Source: Armatimonadota bacterium
GTDB lineage: Bacteria > Armatimonadota > Fimbriimonadia > Fimbriimonadales > Fimbriimonadaceae
Length of the DNA: 64,000 nt
Assembly: GCA_022563855.1 (NCBI GenBank)
Contig: JADFMN010000003.1
Span: 186,001-250,000, forward strand
Reading direction: 5' to 3'
Below the pieces are notes generated by a model that saw only the letters and a list, made by a program, of their open reading frames with translations, was not told where the DNA came from and did no database searches. Below are positions 18,049-25,909 of the stretch, piece after piece (the stretch's first letter is position 1; each line of letters starts with the position of its first letter). The position numbers and the translations under genes were made by a program.

Positions 18049-19509
18049 CTACTGCCGACCGAGGAGTTGGAGCACCGACTGAGCAGACTGATTTGCCTGG
18101 GCGAGCACGGCCATGCCGCTTTGGCGCAGAATCTGGATCTTGGTGAACTCGGTCATTTCCTTGGCGATATCCGCGTCTCGGATTATGCTCTCGCTCGCGG
18201 TCATGTTCTCATGGGCCACTTGCAGCGACCTCGATGTAGACTCGAGGAAGTTCATTTGGAACGATCCCATTTCGCCTCGAAGGAACGCGATCTGCTGGAC
18301 GGCGGCATCGATGATCCTGATGGCATCCTCAGCGCCTTGAGCAGTGGTTACGTCCACGTCGGCCAAGGATTTGCCAGGGATCGCGCCTGTCCCGATGTCG
18401 ATCGTGTATGAGCTCGGTATCGAGAACGAAGTCGACTGATCTGCTAGCGCACCGATCTGGAACTTCATGGTGCCAACGCTGAGGGCGCCGATGATGGTGG
18501 CGGCGGTCTCGTTGTTGCCGGCAGCGCTGATGACCAGCTTGTTGCCGGATGTCGAAGTCAGCGTCAGACCATCGACGCCAGGGCCTTGACCGCCGGTAAA
18601 CCGCTCAGTGGTGGTCCCGTTCGGCTCGATCGGCACCTCGACGTCGTAAACAGCGTCGATCCCCACTGCAGGCGTTGCAGCAACGCCGCCGTTGAGGATG
18701 CCCGTCGTTTCCATGTAGTTGATCGGGAAGTTGGAACCGAACTTGATGGACGTCAGCTGCATGGAGACGTTGGCACCGTTCGGGATGATCGAAGCCAGTA
18801 CGCCGGTCTGCCCGGACTTCTGGTTGATCTTCGCCGCAACGTCTGCAAGGGTCTGGCCGCTCTCCACCAAGAACGTTACGCCATTCAGCACGAACGTTCC
18901 TGTCTGAACGATCGTCGCAGAGTTTGTGAACTGCGTCGTCATCGGGCCGGTCGTGGTCCGCGTTGCCTGCGTGACCTGGGTCATCGTAATCTCGCCGCTT
19001 CGAACGCGTTCGTCGTTGAACTCGCTGCCGATGTATAGGCTGTTGACCAGGTCGGTCCTCGTAATGCCAGCCGTTACACCTGCGCTTCCGTTGAGCAGCT
19101 TCTTGGTGCCCCAAGACGTGTGATCTGCGATACGGTCGATCGAGAGGAGGACAGAGCGAATCTGCGACTGGTTGGCCGTGAGCTGGGTGGCGTCGACGAC
19201 CGCAACGTTTGCAGAGTGTACGGCGATGCTCCGAATACCGCGCAGCAGCCGGGAGACCTCGTTGAGCGCCGATTCAGCGGTCTTCACCATGTTGACGGCG
19301 TCCTGCGTGTTGCGGACTGCCTGATCGAGCCCCTGGATGTGCGCTCTCAGCCCTTCGCTGATGATGAGTCCGGCGGGATCGTCCGCGGCGCTGTTGATCC
19401 GCAGCCCAGAAGCGAGCCGCGTCATCACAATCTGGCCCCTGATCTCATTCTGGTTCAGGTGCCGCATGGCGATCATGGCAGCGATATTGGTGTTGATCGT
19501 AAGGCCCAC
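18049..19509 (-). CDS. fliC: Flagellin
   Basis: Filament subunit, 486 residues, exported by the flagellar type III system. The N-terminal D0/D1 region (INTNIAAMIAMRHLNQNE, RLASGLRINSAADDPAGL) and the C-terminal region (MTASESIIRDADIAKEMTEF, SAQSVLQLLG) are both complete. The middle holds a Flagellin_IN-like segment (FLVESGQTLADVAAKINQKS) and threonine-rich variable sequence. Start is GTG, with GGAG six bases before it. No other flagellar gene is in the window, so it stands alone beside parA. Confidence 0.95.
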   Translation of the reverse strand: MGLTINTNIAAMIAMRHLNQNEIRGQIVMTRLASGLRINSAADDPAGLIISEGLRAHIQGLDQAVRNTQDAVNMVKTAESALNEVSRLLRGIRSIAVHSANVAVVDATQLTANQSQIRSVLLSIDRIADHTSWGTKKLLNGSAGVTAGITRTDLVNSLYIGSEFNDERVRSGEITMTQVTQATRTTTGPMTTQFTNSATIVQTGTFVLNGVTFLVESGQTLADVAAKINQKSGQTGVLASIIPNGANVSMQLTSIKFGSNFPINYMETTGILNGGVAATPAVGIDAVYDVEVPIEPNGTTTERFTGGQGPGVDGLTLTSTSGNKLVISAAGNNETAATIIGALSVGTMKFQIGALADQSTSFSIPSSYTIDIGTGAIPGKSLADVDVTTAQGAEDAIRIIDAAVQQIAFLRGEMGSFQMNFLESTSRSLQVAHENMTASESIIRDADIAKEMTEFTKIQILRQSGMAVLAQANQSAQSVLQLLGRQ

Positions 19510-19530
19510 TGTGTTCTCCGATAGCCGGAC

Positions 19531-19554
19531 TGGGTGAGAATTTCCTCAAACCCA
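19531..19554 (-). promoter_or_regulatory. Leader hairpin of the flagellin gene, CsrA-like layout
   Basis: On the transcript the stretch folds as GGGT-TTGAG / CTC-ACCC with loop GAAATT; a GGA sits at the loop edge. A second GGA is in the ribosome binding site (19516-19519). A GGA in a leader hairpin plus one over the Shine-Dalgarno site is how CsrA represses hag in Bacillus. csrA is not in the window, so the role is inferred. A weak sigma-28-like match (TAAT, 15 bases, GCCAAAGA) lies upstream near 19570-19600. Confidence 0.3.
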
Positions 19555-19621
19555 GCAATTCCTATGTGAAATCTTTGGCCGAATATGGAAGAACATTAGG
19601 CTTTCCGGGCAAATACAACAA

Positions 19622-19653
19622 CCGGGCCCGGAACGTTCAGGTTCCGGGCCCGG
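19622..19653 (-). terminator. Strong hairpin terminator after the repeat-rich exported protein
   Basis: A perfect 13-bp stem, CCGGGCCCGGAAC with loop GTTCAG, sits 20 bases after the stop at 19674. Minus-strand transcripts then read TTGTTGTATTTG. This separates that gene from the flagellin gene downstream. Confidence 0.8.
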
Positions 19654-19673
19654 CCGCATTTTGACTGAGGGGC

Positions 19674-20972
19674 CTACCAGCCGCGGTCCCGATCGACTCC
19701 GAAGTACTCGATGACGTAGCCGTTGCGGGTCTCCGCCAGGCCGAACGTGTGGTACTTGCGCTCGCGCCGTCCCCAGGGGTCGCGGTACTCGTGCTCGGCG
19801 TAGATGACGACCTGATCGCCGTCGTACTGCACGTCCTCGATGGTATAGCGCGTCGTGTCGGTGCTCTCGATCATGTCGGCCATCATGTCGTAGAAGTCCT
19901 GCGCCTGCATGCGGTACTGCGTGTAGTCCTCAAGCTCGATGTACACCTCTCCTCGCGTCGGCACCAGGTACTGCATCGTGCGCATCGATCCGCGCTCGAA
20001 GGCGGTCACGATGTCGTCGATCGCGTAGTCGAGCTCGGTGTACCGGGAGTCGCGGTAGTCGCGCTGGTTCCGGCCGTACCCTCTGTATCCCCCCCACGAC
20101 CAATAGTTCGTGTACCGCGGGCGATGCCAGTTGTAGTAATGGTCGTGAATCAGTATGAAGTCGAAGATGCCCACCCGAATCCGGGAGTACGAGATGTACC
20201 CGGGAAGATGGTGGTAGTAGTAGAACGGCGAGGGCAGACACAGGCCGGCATAGTAATCGAAGTAGTAGTACGGATAGTAGAAGTAGTCATCCAACCAGTA
20301 CCGGCTGTAGTGGTAGTAGCCGTGCCTGTGCGCACTGTTGCGTCGTGTTCGATCTTCGCGGAATATATCCCGGGAGAGATCTGCGCCAGTCAACAAGCGC
20401 GGCGCATCGGGAATTCTAATCCGTGAGCGCGAACTTGAAGCGATTCTGATGTTGCTCGAAGAACCGTAATCAACAACTCCGCTTCGGGAAGACGTCTTTC
20501 TTCGAAGCGGGCCGTTGGAACTCGACGACGATGAAGACGACCGGTTGTAAACTCTGGTCGGCGATGATCGAGTCGACCTGTCGCTGCCGGAGCTGCTAGA
20601 TCGCGATTTGCCCAGGCTGCCCGAGCTTTGCGAGCCGCCGCTCCTGGAGCCTCCGCTCCTGGTCGGCGGTTTGCTGCCACCGGACTTGTTCCCGCTGCTC
20701 TGCGAGCCTCCGCTCCTGGTCGGCGGTTTGCTGCCACCGGACTTTTTCCCGCCGCTCTGCGAGCCTCCGCTCTTGGTCGGCGGCTTGCTGCCACCGGACT
20801 TTTTCCCGCCGCTCTGCGAGCCTCCGCTCTTGGTTGGCGGCTTGCTGCCGCCCGACTTGCTGCCGCCACCTTTCTTGCCTCCACCCTTCTTGCCAAGCTG
20901 AGCGTCAACGTCAGCAGGGAGGAGGAGGGCGATGGAAAACATGGCCAAAACGGTTACGTACCAATTACGCAT
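19674..20972 (-). CDS. Exported protein with KSGGSKPPT repeats and a tyrosine-rich region
   Basis: Function not recognised. The 432-residue protein has a signal peptide ending at ...LLPADVDAQ, then about four copies of a 19-residue basic Gly/Ser/Pro repeat (KSGGSKPPTKSGGSQSGGK), a Ser/Arg-rich stretch with a run of eight serines, a region extremely rich in Tyr (YYHYSRYWLDDYFYYPYYYF, near residue 215), and a soluble C-terminal domain of about 120 residues that could be NTF2-like (EVYIELEDYTQYRMQAQDFY). The layout suggests a cationic, disordered, surface- or wall-binding linker carrying a folded domain. GAGGTG lies 12 bases before the ATG. Confidence 0.75.
   Translation of the reverse strand: MRNWYVTVLAMFSIALLLPADVDAQLGKKGGGKKGGGSKSGGSKPPTKSGGSQSGGKKSGGSKPPTKSGGSQSGGKKSGGSKPPTRSGGSQSSGNKSGGSKPPTRSGGSRSGGSQSSGSLGKSRSSSSGSDRSTRSSPTRVYNRSSSSSSSSNGPLRRKTSSRSGVVDYGSSSNIRIASSSRSRIRIPDAPRLLTGADLSRDIFREDRTRRNSAHRHGYYHYSRYWLDDYFYYPYYYFDYYAGLCLPSPFYYYHHLPGYISYSRIRVGIFDFILIHDHYYNWHRPRYTNYWSWGGYRGYGRNQRDYRDSRYTELDYAIDDIVTAFERGSMRTMQYLVPTRGEVYIELEDYTQYRMQAQDFYDMMADMIESTDTTRYTIEDVQYDGDQVVIYAEHEYRDPWGRRERKYHTFGLAETRNGYVIEYFGVDRDRGW
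20655..20860 (-). repeat. 57-bp tandem repeat inside the exported protein gene
   Basis: Copies begin at 20655, 20712, 20769 and 20826, exactly 57 bases apart, and encode the 19-residue KSGGSKPPT unit. The last copy in this order, nearest the signal peptide, is the most diverged. Sequence identity between the middle copies is very high, which marks recent expansion or homogenisation. Confidence 0.9.
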
Positions 20973-21008
20973 AGTTCAAATGCACCTCACGAACTGTCTT
21001 TCGTATTC

Positions 21009-21014
21009 ATTATA
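21009..21014 (-). promoter_or_regulatory. -10 element before the repeat-rich exported protein gene
   Basis: A perfect TATAAT on the minus strand would start transcription about 30 bases before the ATG at 20972. No good -35 hexamer is visible at 17 bases. The same 113-base divergent gap must also hold the promoter of the isocitrate dehydrogenase gene. Confidence 0.4.
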
Positions 21015-21085
21015 ACGCTCTAATCGCCGATTCGTTACTAAATTCAACGGTGGGCTTAGGTGGAGAAGTGCCAACATACCGGTAT

Positions 21086-22099
21086 ATGAGCAGGTTGAGA
21101 ATCGCGGTGATTCCGGGCGACGGCATAGGGCCGGAAATCATGCAGGCGACGATCGGCATTCTGGAGGCCAGCGGTTTGGACGCCGATTGGGTGTACCTCG
21201 ACGCTGGTCTTTCAGCCGTGGACAAGGGGCTGGACGCAATGCCGGATGCGACGATCCAGGCCGTCCGCGAGATCGGCGTAGCGCTGAAGGGACCGACCAC
21301 GACGCCAACGGGAGGCGGGCACGTGAGCGCCAACGTGCGCTTGAGAAAGAAACTGGACCTGTTCGCCAACGTCCGCCCGGCCAAGACGATGCCGGGAATA
21401 CCGGGACCGATCGCGGGCAAGGAAATCGACATCATCATCGTGCGCGAGAACACCGAGGACCTGTACGCGGGGCTCGAGTTTCAACTGCACCCAGACGTAG
21501 CGCAGACGATCAAGGTGATCACCCGCGGTGGCTCGCGCAGGCTGTTCGACTACACGTTCAAGATGGCGAGGGACCAGGGCCGCGAGCGAGTGACCGTGGT
21601 CCACAAGGCCAACATCATGAAGCTGACCGACGGGCTGTTCCTCGAGGAGTTCTATAACGCCGCGAAGGAGAACCCCGACATCGAGTCGGACGACATCATT
21701 GTTGATAACTGCTGCATGCAGTTGGTCTTACGGCCCGAGAAGTTCGATGTGATCGTCACCGAAAACCTGTACGGCGACATTATCAGCGACCTTTGTGCCG
21801 GGCTGATCGGTGGGCTGGGCTTGGCGCCGGGGGGGAACATCGGCGAGAATTGCGCCGTGTTCGAAGCGGTGCACGGATCTGCGCCCGACATCGCTGGCAA
21901 AGGTATCGCAAACCCGACCGGCCTTCTGCTCAGCGCCGTCATGATGCTGCGGTACCTCGATCGCGGGGAGCAGGCAGATCGCATCATGAACTCCATCCTG
22001 CGGATTTGCGAAGACGGGACTTGCCTGACTGCGGACCTCGGCGGAAAGGCAAGCACGAGAGAGTACATGGACGAGATCATCGAACATTCGACAGCATGA
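21086..22099 (+). CDS. Isocitrate dehydrogenase (NAD+ type)
   Basis: TCA-cycle enzyme converting isocitrate to 2-oxoglutarate. The protein of about 337 residues starts [30 protein letters not shown] and VHKANIMKLTDGLFLE are the marks that separate NAD-IDH from isopropylmalate dehydrogenase, and [19 protein letters not shown] is the shared family motif. A GTG at 21050 would add 12 residues, but the ATG at 21086 matches family starts better. Homoisocitrate dehydrogenase is a less likely alternative. The stop overlaps the next gene as ATGA. Confidence 0.88.
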   Translation: MSRLRIAVIPGDGIGPEIMQATIGILEASGLDADWVYLDAGLSAVDKGLDAMPDATIQAVREIGVALKGPTTTPTGGGHVSANVRLRKKLDLFANVRPAKTMPGIPGPIAGKEIDIIIVRENTEDLYAGLEFQLHPDVAQTIKVITRGGSRRLFDYTFKMARDQGRERVTVVHKANIMKLTDGLFLEEFYNAAKENPDIESDDIIVDNCCMQLVLRPEKFDVIVTENLYGDIISDLCAGLIGGLGLAPGGNIGENCAVFEAVHGSAPDIAGKGIANPTGLLLSAVMMLRYLDRGEQADRIMNSILRICEDGTCLTADLGGKASTREYMDEIIEHSTA

Positions 22100-22581
22100 C
22101 AGTAGATGGTTTCCTAAAGCCGTTCACGCTTCGCATCTGGGTGAAGGCACCTCGCGAAGCTCTCCACCGGGCTTGGTCGAACAGCTCAGAGCTAGAGCGG
22201 TGGTTCGTTCACAGGGCGCAGTACTTCGACGCAAACGGAGAGCCCGTGCCGGACGCTGTGAAGGGAGGAACGTACCGCTGGGAGTGGATCGACGGGACGA
22301 ACGACGAGGCGAGCGTGATCGACGTCGAGGAGAGCAAGATTCGGTACGGCTGGTACTCCAATCGTGGATGGATCGAGGTGCGGTTTAAAACACACGGAGA
22401 CGAGACGCTGGTCGAGCTCTCTCAAGGCATGGATCAAGGGACCGAGGATGAGCGATTGGCGGCCCAGGTTGATTGCCATCTCGGCTGGACGTTCTTTCTG
22501 GCAAATCTCAAGTCGGTATACGAAGGCGGCATCGACCTGCGCGAAACCGATCCAACGCGCGTACCCGTCTTGAACTACTGA
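22096..22581 (+). CDS. SRPBCC / AHSA1-like domain protein
   Basis: A 161-residue single-domain protein of the START-like (SRPBCC) superfamily, close to the Activator-of-Hsp90-homologue group. Visible marks are an opening IWVKAPREALHRAWSNSSELERWF, GGTYRWEWIDG, and the closing helix CHLGWTFFLANLKSVYEGG. These proteins bind hydrophobic ligands; the ligand here is unknown. The ATG overlaps the isocitrate dehydrogenase stop by four bases, so they are cotranslated. An upstream in-frame extension is a shadow. Confidence 0.82.
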   Translation: MTVDGFLKPFTLRIWVKAPREALHRAWSNSSELERWFVHRAQYFDANGEPVPDAVKGGTYRWEWIDGTNDEASVIDVEESKIRYGWYSNRGWIEVRFKTHGDETLVELSQGMDQGTEDERLAAQVDCHLGWTFFLANLKSVYEGGIDLRETDPTRVPVLNY

Positions 22582-22635
22582 TGAACGCATTTCGACGGGC
22601 CGATTCATCGCGCGTAGGCGATCGGAGGGGCGGAG

Positions 22636-23589
22636 TTGGCTAGGGAAGAGGGAGCCACCGCGCTCCTCGAGCAAGAGTTGCCGGAAGTTGTTGAGCCCGC
22701 GAAGCCAAAGCGCGTCATGGTGCTTGGCGCTGACGGCATGCTCGGGTCCGATGTCGTCGCGGAGTTTCGGCAGTTGGGATGGGACGTCGTCGCGCCGCTC
22801 CGAGACGAAGTTGATATCACGAAGGCTGAAGATCTGGAGCACGTTCGCGTGCGCGACTTCGGCAACCTCGACTGGATCGTGAACTGCGCTGCGTATACGA
22901 ACGTGGACAAGGCCGAGGACGAGTTCTACGAAGCCAGTGCCGCAAACGGGATCGCACCCGGCATCCTTGCCTACATCTGCGCCCGGAACGGCTGGAGATT
23001 TCTCCACATCAGCACTGACTTTGTCTTCGACGGAGAGTCGGACCAGCCGTATCAAGAGGGGTACTTTCCAAAGCCGCTCGGCAAGTACGGCATGACGAAG
23101 TTGATGGGAGAGAGGAACGCCGCGAAAGAGAATCCCGACGCCATCATCTGCCGAACAGCGTGGCTGTACGGACCGACCGGAAGCTCTTTTCCGCGAACGA
23201 TCATCAAAGCCTGGTTGGACGGCAAAGAGCTGAGAGTCGTAGACGATCAGATCGGTTCTCCGACCTACACCGGCGAGATGGCTAGAGTGATGGCCGACAT
23301 GATTCAGGCGGACCTTGCAGGTGGCCTGTATCACGCTGCCGGGCCGGACGCGATGACGTGGTATCACCTCGCATTGCTTGCGCTGGAGACGTATCGCGAC
23401 AGCGTGCTGGGGGAAAGCAGAGAGATCGCAGTCGAAGCGATCGGTACAGAGGAATGGCCGACGTCGGCTCCGCGCCCCAAGTACAGCGTTCTTTCATCCG
23501 GGAAACTGTTTGCACTCGGAGTTAGTCCTATGCGCTCAACGCAGGCTTGCCTCGTTGACTTTTGCAGGCGGCTGCCGAGAATCCTCTAG
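22636..23589 (+). CDS. rfbD: dTDP-4-dehydrorhamnose reductase
   Basis: Last enzyme of dTDP-L-rhamnose synthesis, for surface polysaccharide. NAD(P)-binding VLGADGMLGSDV near residue 30, VNCAAYTNVDKAED, STDFVFDG and the catalytic YGMTK pair of the short-chain dehydrogenase fold. The TTG start is preceded by GGAGGGGCGGAG. The N-terminus has about 25 extra residues before the Rossmann motif compared with E. coli RfbD. No rfbA, rfbB or rfbC is nearby, so the pathway is split in this genome. Confidence 0.9.
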   Translation: MAREEGATALLEQELPEVVEPAKPKRVMVLGADGMLGSDVVAEFRQLGWDVVAPLRDEVDITKAEDLEHVRVRDFGNLDWIVNCAAYTNVDKAEDEFYEASAANGIAPGILAYICARNGWRFLHISTDFVFDGESDQPYQEGYFPKPLGKYGMTKLMGERNAAKENPDAIICRTAWLYGPTGSSFPRTIIKAWLDGKELRVVDDQIGSPTYTGEMARVMADMIQADLAGGLYHAAGPDAMTWYHLALLALETYRDSVLGESREIAVEAIGTEEWPTSAPRPKYSVLSSGKLFALGVSPMRSTQACLVDFCRRLPRIL

Positions 23590-24203
23590 TACCGCATGCT
23601 GTACATGAACCCGAGGGATTTGCCGTTGACAAGGTACACGCTGGCTGATCCGGACTGGAGTTTGTACGTCGCGAACGGGTGGCTGTTGTGCCCGTCGAAC
23701 TGCAGCCCCACGGTGATCGGACCGGTGGGCGTGACCTTGACTCCGTACAGTTCGTGAAAGTGCCCTTCAAAACCCCTGACTGAAAGGCCGACGTACCCTT
23801 CCACATTTAGGTCAGCAAACCCGGTCGACTTTTCTAAGGTCGCGAACGTAACGGTTTTTCCGCTGCCGACGCCCTGGACGCCGTGCCCGATTCGGATGGC
23901 GGGAGAGACGAGCGTTTCGCCAATCAGCATCCAATTGGCGACGAGTCGTATCGTGCCCTGGCGCCAGAAATAGACGCCGCCAAGCTGCAATTTCGTAACC
24001 GGGTTGAACCAGACGCTCGTCCTGCCATCAGTGCCTGTTCCCGGGGTCCACAGATTCGTCACCAATACCGTCGGTTGTCTTTCTGAAGCCGCACCGGCTC
24101 CAAAGGCTCCACCGCCTCACAGAGGTCATCCACCTGAGGTCTGAGCGACGGCGACCGACCCTACGACGAGCATTCCAGAAACAGCGAGGAGTCGTCTAAA
24201 CAT
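23586..24203 (-). pseudogene. Secreted-protein gene interrupted by two in-frame TGA codons
   Basis: From an ATG at 24201-24203 the reverse strand encodes a clear signal peptide (MFRRLLAVSGMLVVGSVAVA, then QTSGG) and then TGA (24126-24128), Pro, Leu and a second TGA (24117-24119). The very same frame continues open for another 177 codons to 23586 (GGGAFGAGAASERQ, then VTNLWTPGTGTDGRTSVWF to the end). The signal peptide and body therefore belong together, about 206 codons. Nonsense decay, an assembly error or recoding of TGA are the options. If translated at all, the body alone could start at the GTG before TNLW. Family unknown; the body is beta-rich with no Cys. Confidence 0.6.
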
Positions 24204-24260
24204 ATTCGTTGCCCGTATGGCACTGCGCAGATGCGCGCAGTTGACCGTTTTTCAGACGAA

Positions 24261-24296
24261 GAAAACCTGGCAGACGGTTCTGTCTGCCAGGTTTTC
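24261..24296 (-). terminator. Terminator of the triple-YHS gene
   Basis: A 15-bp perfect stem, GAAAACCTGGCAGAC with loop GGTTCT, 21 bases after the stop at 24318. A and T tracts are part of the stem, so it can work in both directions; on the minus strand the arm ends in GGTTTTCTTCGTCT. Confidence 0.8.
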
Positions 24297-24317
24297 GTCT
24301 AACGTTCGGCGCTTCTG

Positions 24318-24890
24318 TTACTTAGCCGCTATGATGAGCGCTTTTGGAGCGACGCCGTTCTTGATGGCGTACTTGGCTGGATCTTTGACCATCGTCGGCG
24401 CGCACAGTACACAGCACATGTAGTACCGCGTGTCGCCGTGATCGACGTAGCCTCCTAAAGCCTTCGAGTAGCTTGCGATCTTCGTGCCCATGACCGCGCA
24501 CTTCATGCTTTCTTTAGCCGGCACCTTAGAGATCTTCTTCGGATCCTTCAGGAACGACTTGAGGTTGGCTTCTGATTCGAAGTAGTATCGCGTGCCCATG
24601 TAGTCGGTATGGGCCTTGGCCTTCTTCGCCTCGATTCGCTTTCTAGAGATCGGGTCGAAGAGGGAGTAGGCGATGAGCCTCTTTTTCTCAATGGCGTCCT
24701 TGATGTACTTCTTCGGATCGGCGGCGAACTTATCTTCGCATCCTGGGCAACAAGACCCGTATAACTTTCCGGCGTACTCCACCGACTTGTTGCCTTCTCT
24801 CACTGGACCGCCCATGACTGGACAAACGAATTCGTCTTTGATCGTAGCGGTGCCCATGACGACCGCCGCGGCTATTGTTGCAGTTAACAT
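24318..24890 (-). CDS. Secreted protein with three YHS-like metal-binding domains
   Basis: A 190-residue protein with a short signal-like start (MLTATIAAAVVMGTATI). Three repeats of a YHS/TRASH-like unit follow. Unit 1: CPVMGGPV...GKLYGSCCPGCEDKFAADPKKY. Unit 2 (residues 75-120) keeps the shape (DYMGTRYYFESEANLKSFLKDPKK) but has no cysteines. Unit 3: CAVMGTKI...YYMCCVLCAPTMVKDPAKYA. Single YHS domains bind heavy metals in copper or mercury handling proteins; a triple tandem with a dead middle copy suggests a metal sensor, scavenger or structural role. Exact metal unknown. Confidence 0.75.
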   Translation of the reverse strand: MLTATIAAAVVMGTATIKDEFVCPVMGGPVREGNKSVEYAGKLYGSCCPGCEDKFAADPKKYIKDAIEKKRLIAYSLFDPISRKRIEAKKAKAHTDYMGTRYYFESEANLKSFLKDPKKISKVPAKESMKCAVMGTKIASYSKALGGYVDHGDTRYYMCCVLCAPTMVKDPAKYAIKNGVAPKALIIAAK

Positions 24891-25125
24891 TGCTGATATT
24901 CCTTCTGGTTACTCAGAACCGTCCGCGCCGGACGTCAATCTGGCGCTGTGAGTGCAGTTTACCGCGCTATCTGACGCGGATTGGACTCGCTGGTCGGAAT
25001 GCCTCGGGCGGGCGTGGGTTCCCGCCGTGTGACCATTGTGCCAATCGGTTTTGCAGCGAAACTCGACCGGCAGACGGCCATCGCGCCGGCGCGTGTTCGC
25101 TGAGCAAGCATTGCCTAGGGATCGC

Positions 25126-25890
25126 CTACGAACTCAAAGCTCCGAACTTGCGGTCGCGTTCCTGGTACGCGAGCACTGCTTCGATCAGGTTGTCCACCCC
25201 GAAGTCCGGCCACGAAACGTCCGTAACGAACAGCTCGGCGTACGCGGCTTGCCAGATCAGAAAGTTGCTCCAGCGCATCTCGCCTGCTGTGCGGATCATC
25301 AGGTCGGGGTCCGGCAGGCTGGGGCAGTACATTCGCTTGGCTAACGCCTCTTCGTCGATCTCATCCGGCGCAACACCGTCCCGCAGAAGCGCACGCACCG
25401 CGTCCACGATCTCGGCTCGGCCGCCGTAGTTGATCGCAAGCGTGAAGGTAATGCCTGTGTTCTCGGCGGTGCTGGCGATCAGATCGTTCAAGGCGTTGCG
25501 CAGCGTAGGTGGAACGGTCTTGAGATCACCGGCGACGAGAACGCGCACGTTTTTCTCGATCAAGTCGTTGAGCTCGTTGCGCGCCGCCTCCTCGATCAGC
25601 CGCATCAGCCCGCTCACCTCTTCTTCCGGGCGGCGCCAGTTTTCGGCCGAAAATCCGTACACGGTGAGGTATTGAATTCCGAGGTCGCTGGCTTCCAACA
25701 AAACCCTTTTCAAGGTCTTGTACCCTTGGCGATGCCCGACCAGCCGCATCATCCCGTGGCCGGACGCCCATCGCCCGTTGCCGTCCATGATGATCGCGAC
25801 GTGCTTCGGCAAGGCCGCCAGGTTGACGCCCGCCGTCACGGCTCGGCTTTGGATTTCGTTGTGGGGCTGGGGCGCTGAGGACTCGACCAT
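25126..25890 (-). CDS. uppS: Undecaprenyl diphosphate synthase
   Basis: cis-prenyltransferase that makes the C55 lipid carrier for cell wall synthesis. HVAIIMDGNGRWA carries the catalytic Asp, followed by GHRQGYKTLKRV, YGFSAENWRRP, INYGGRAEIVDA and the substrate-binding PDPDLMIRTAGEMRWSNFL. Length 254 is usual. It closes the rpsB-tsf-pyrH-frr-uppS series; the usual followers cdsA and dxr are missing and a triple-YHS gene comes next after 235 bases in which I see no gene. Confidence 0.95.
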   Translation of the reverse strand: MVESSAPQPHNEIQSRAVTAGVNLAALPKHVAIIMDGNGRWASGHGMMRLVGHRQGYKTLKRVLLEASDLGIQYLTVYGFSAENWRRPEEEVSGLMRLIEEAARNELNDLIEKNVRVLVAGDLKTVPPTLRNALNDLIASTAENTGITFTLAINYGGRAEIVDAVRALLRDGVAPDEIDEEALAKRMYCPSLPDPDLMIRTAGEMRWSNFLIWQAAYAELFVTDVSWPDFGVDNLIEAVLAYQERDRKFGALSS

Positions 25891-25909
25891 GGGCGGTGTA
25901 GCTGCGACC

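Noticed and set aside
20608-20901. Plus-strand open frame coding a Pro/Leu repeat protein
   Set aside because: It is the antisense reading of the 57-bp repeats of the exported protein gene, with no ribosome binding site or domain of its own.
22192-23367. Minus-strand open frame of 391 codons
   Set aside because: Lies antisense to the SRPBCC and rfbD genes, both with clear families; composition is typical of a GC-rich shadow frame.
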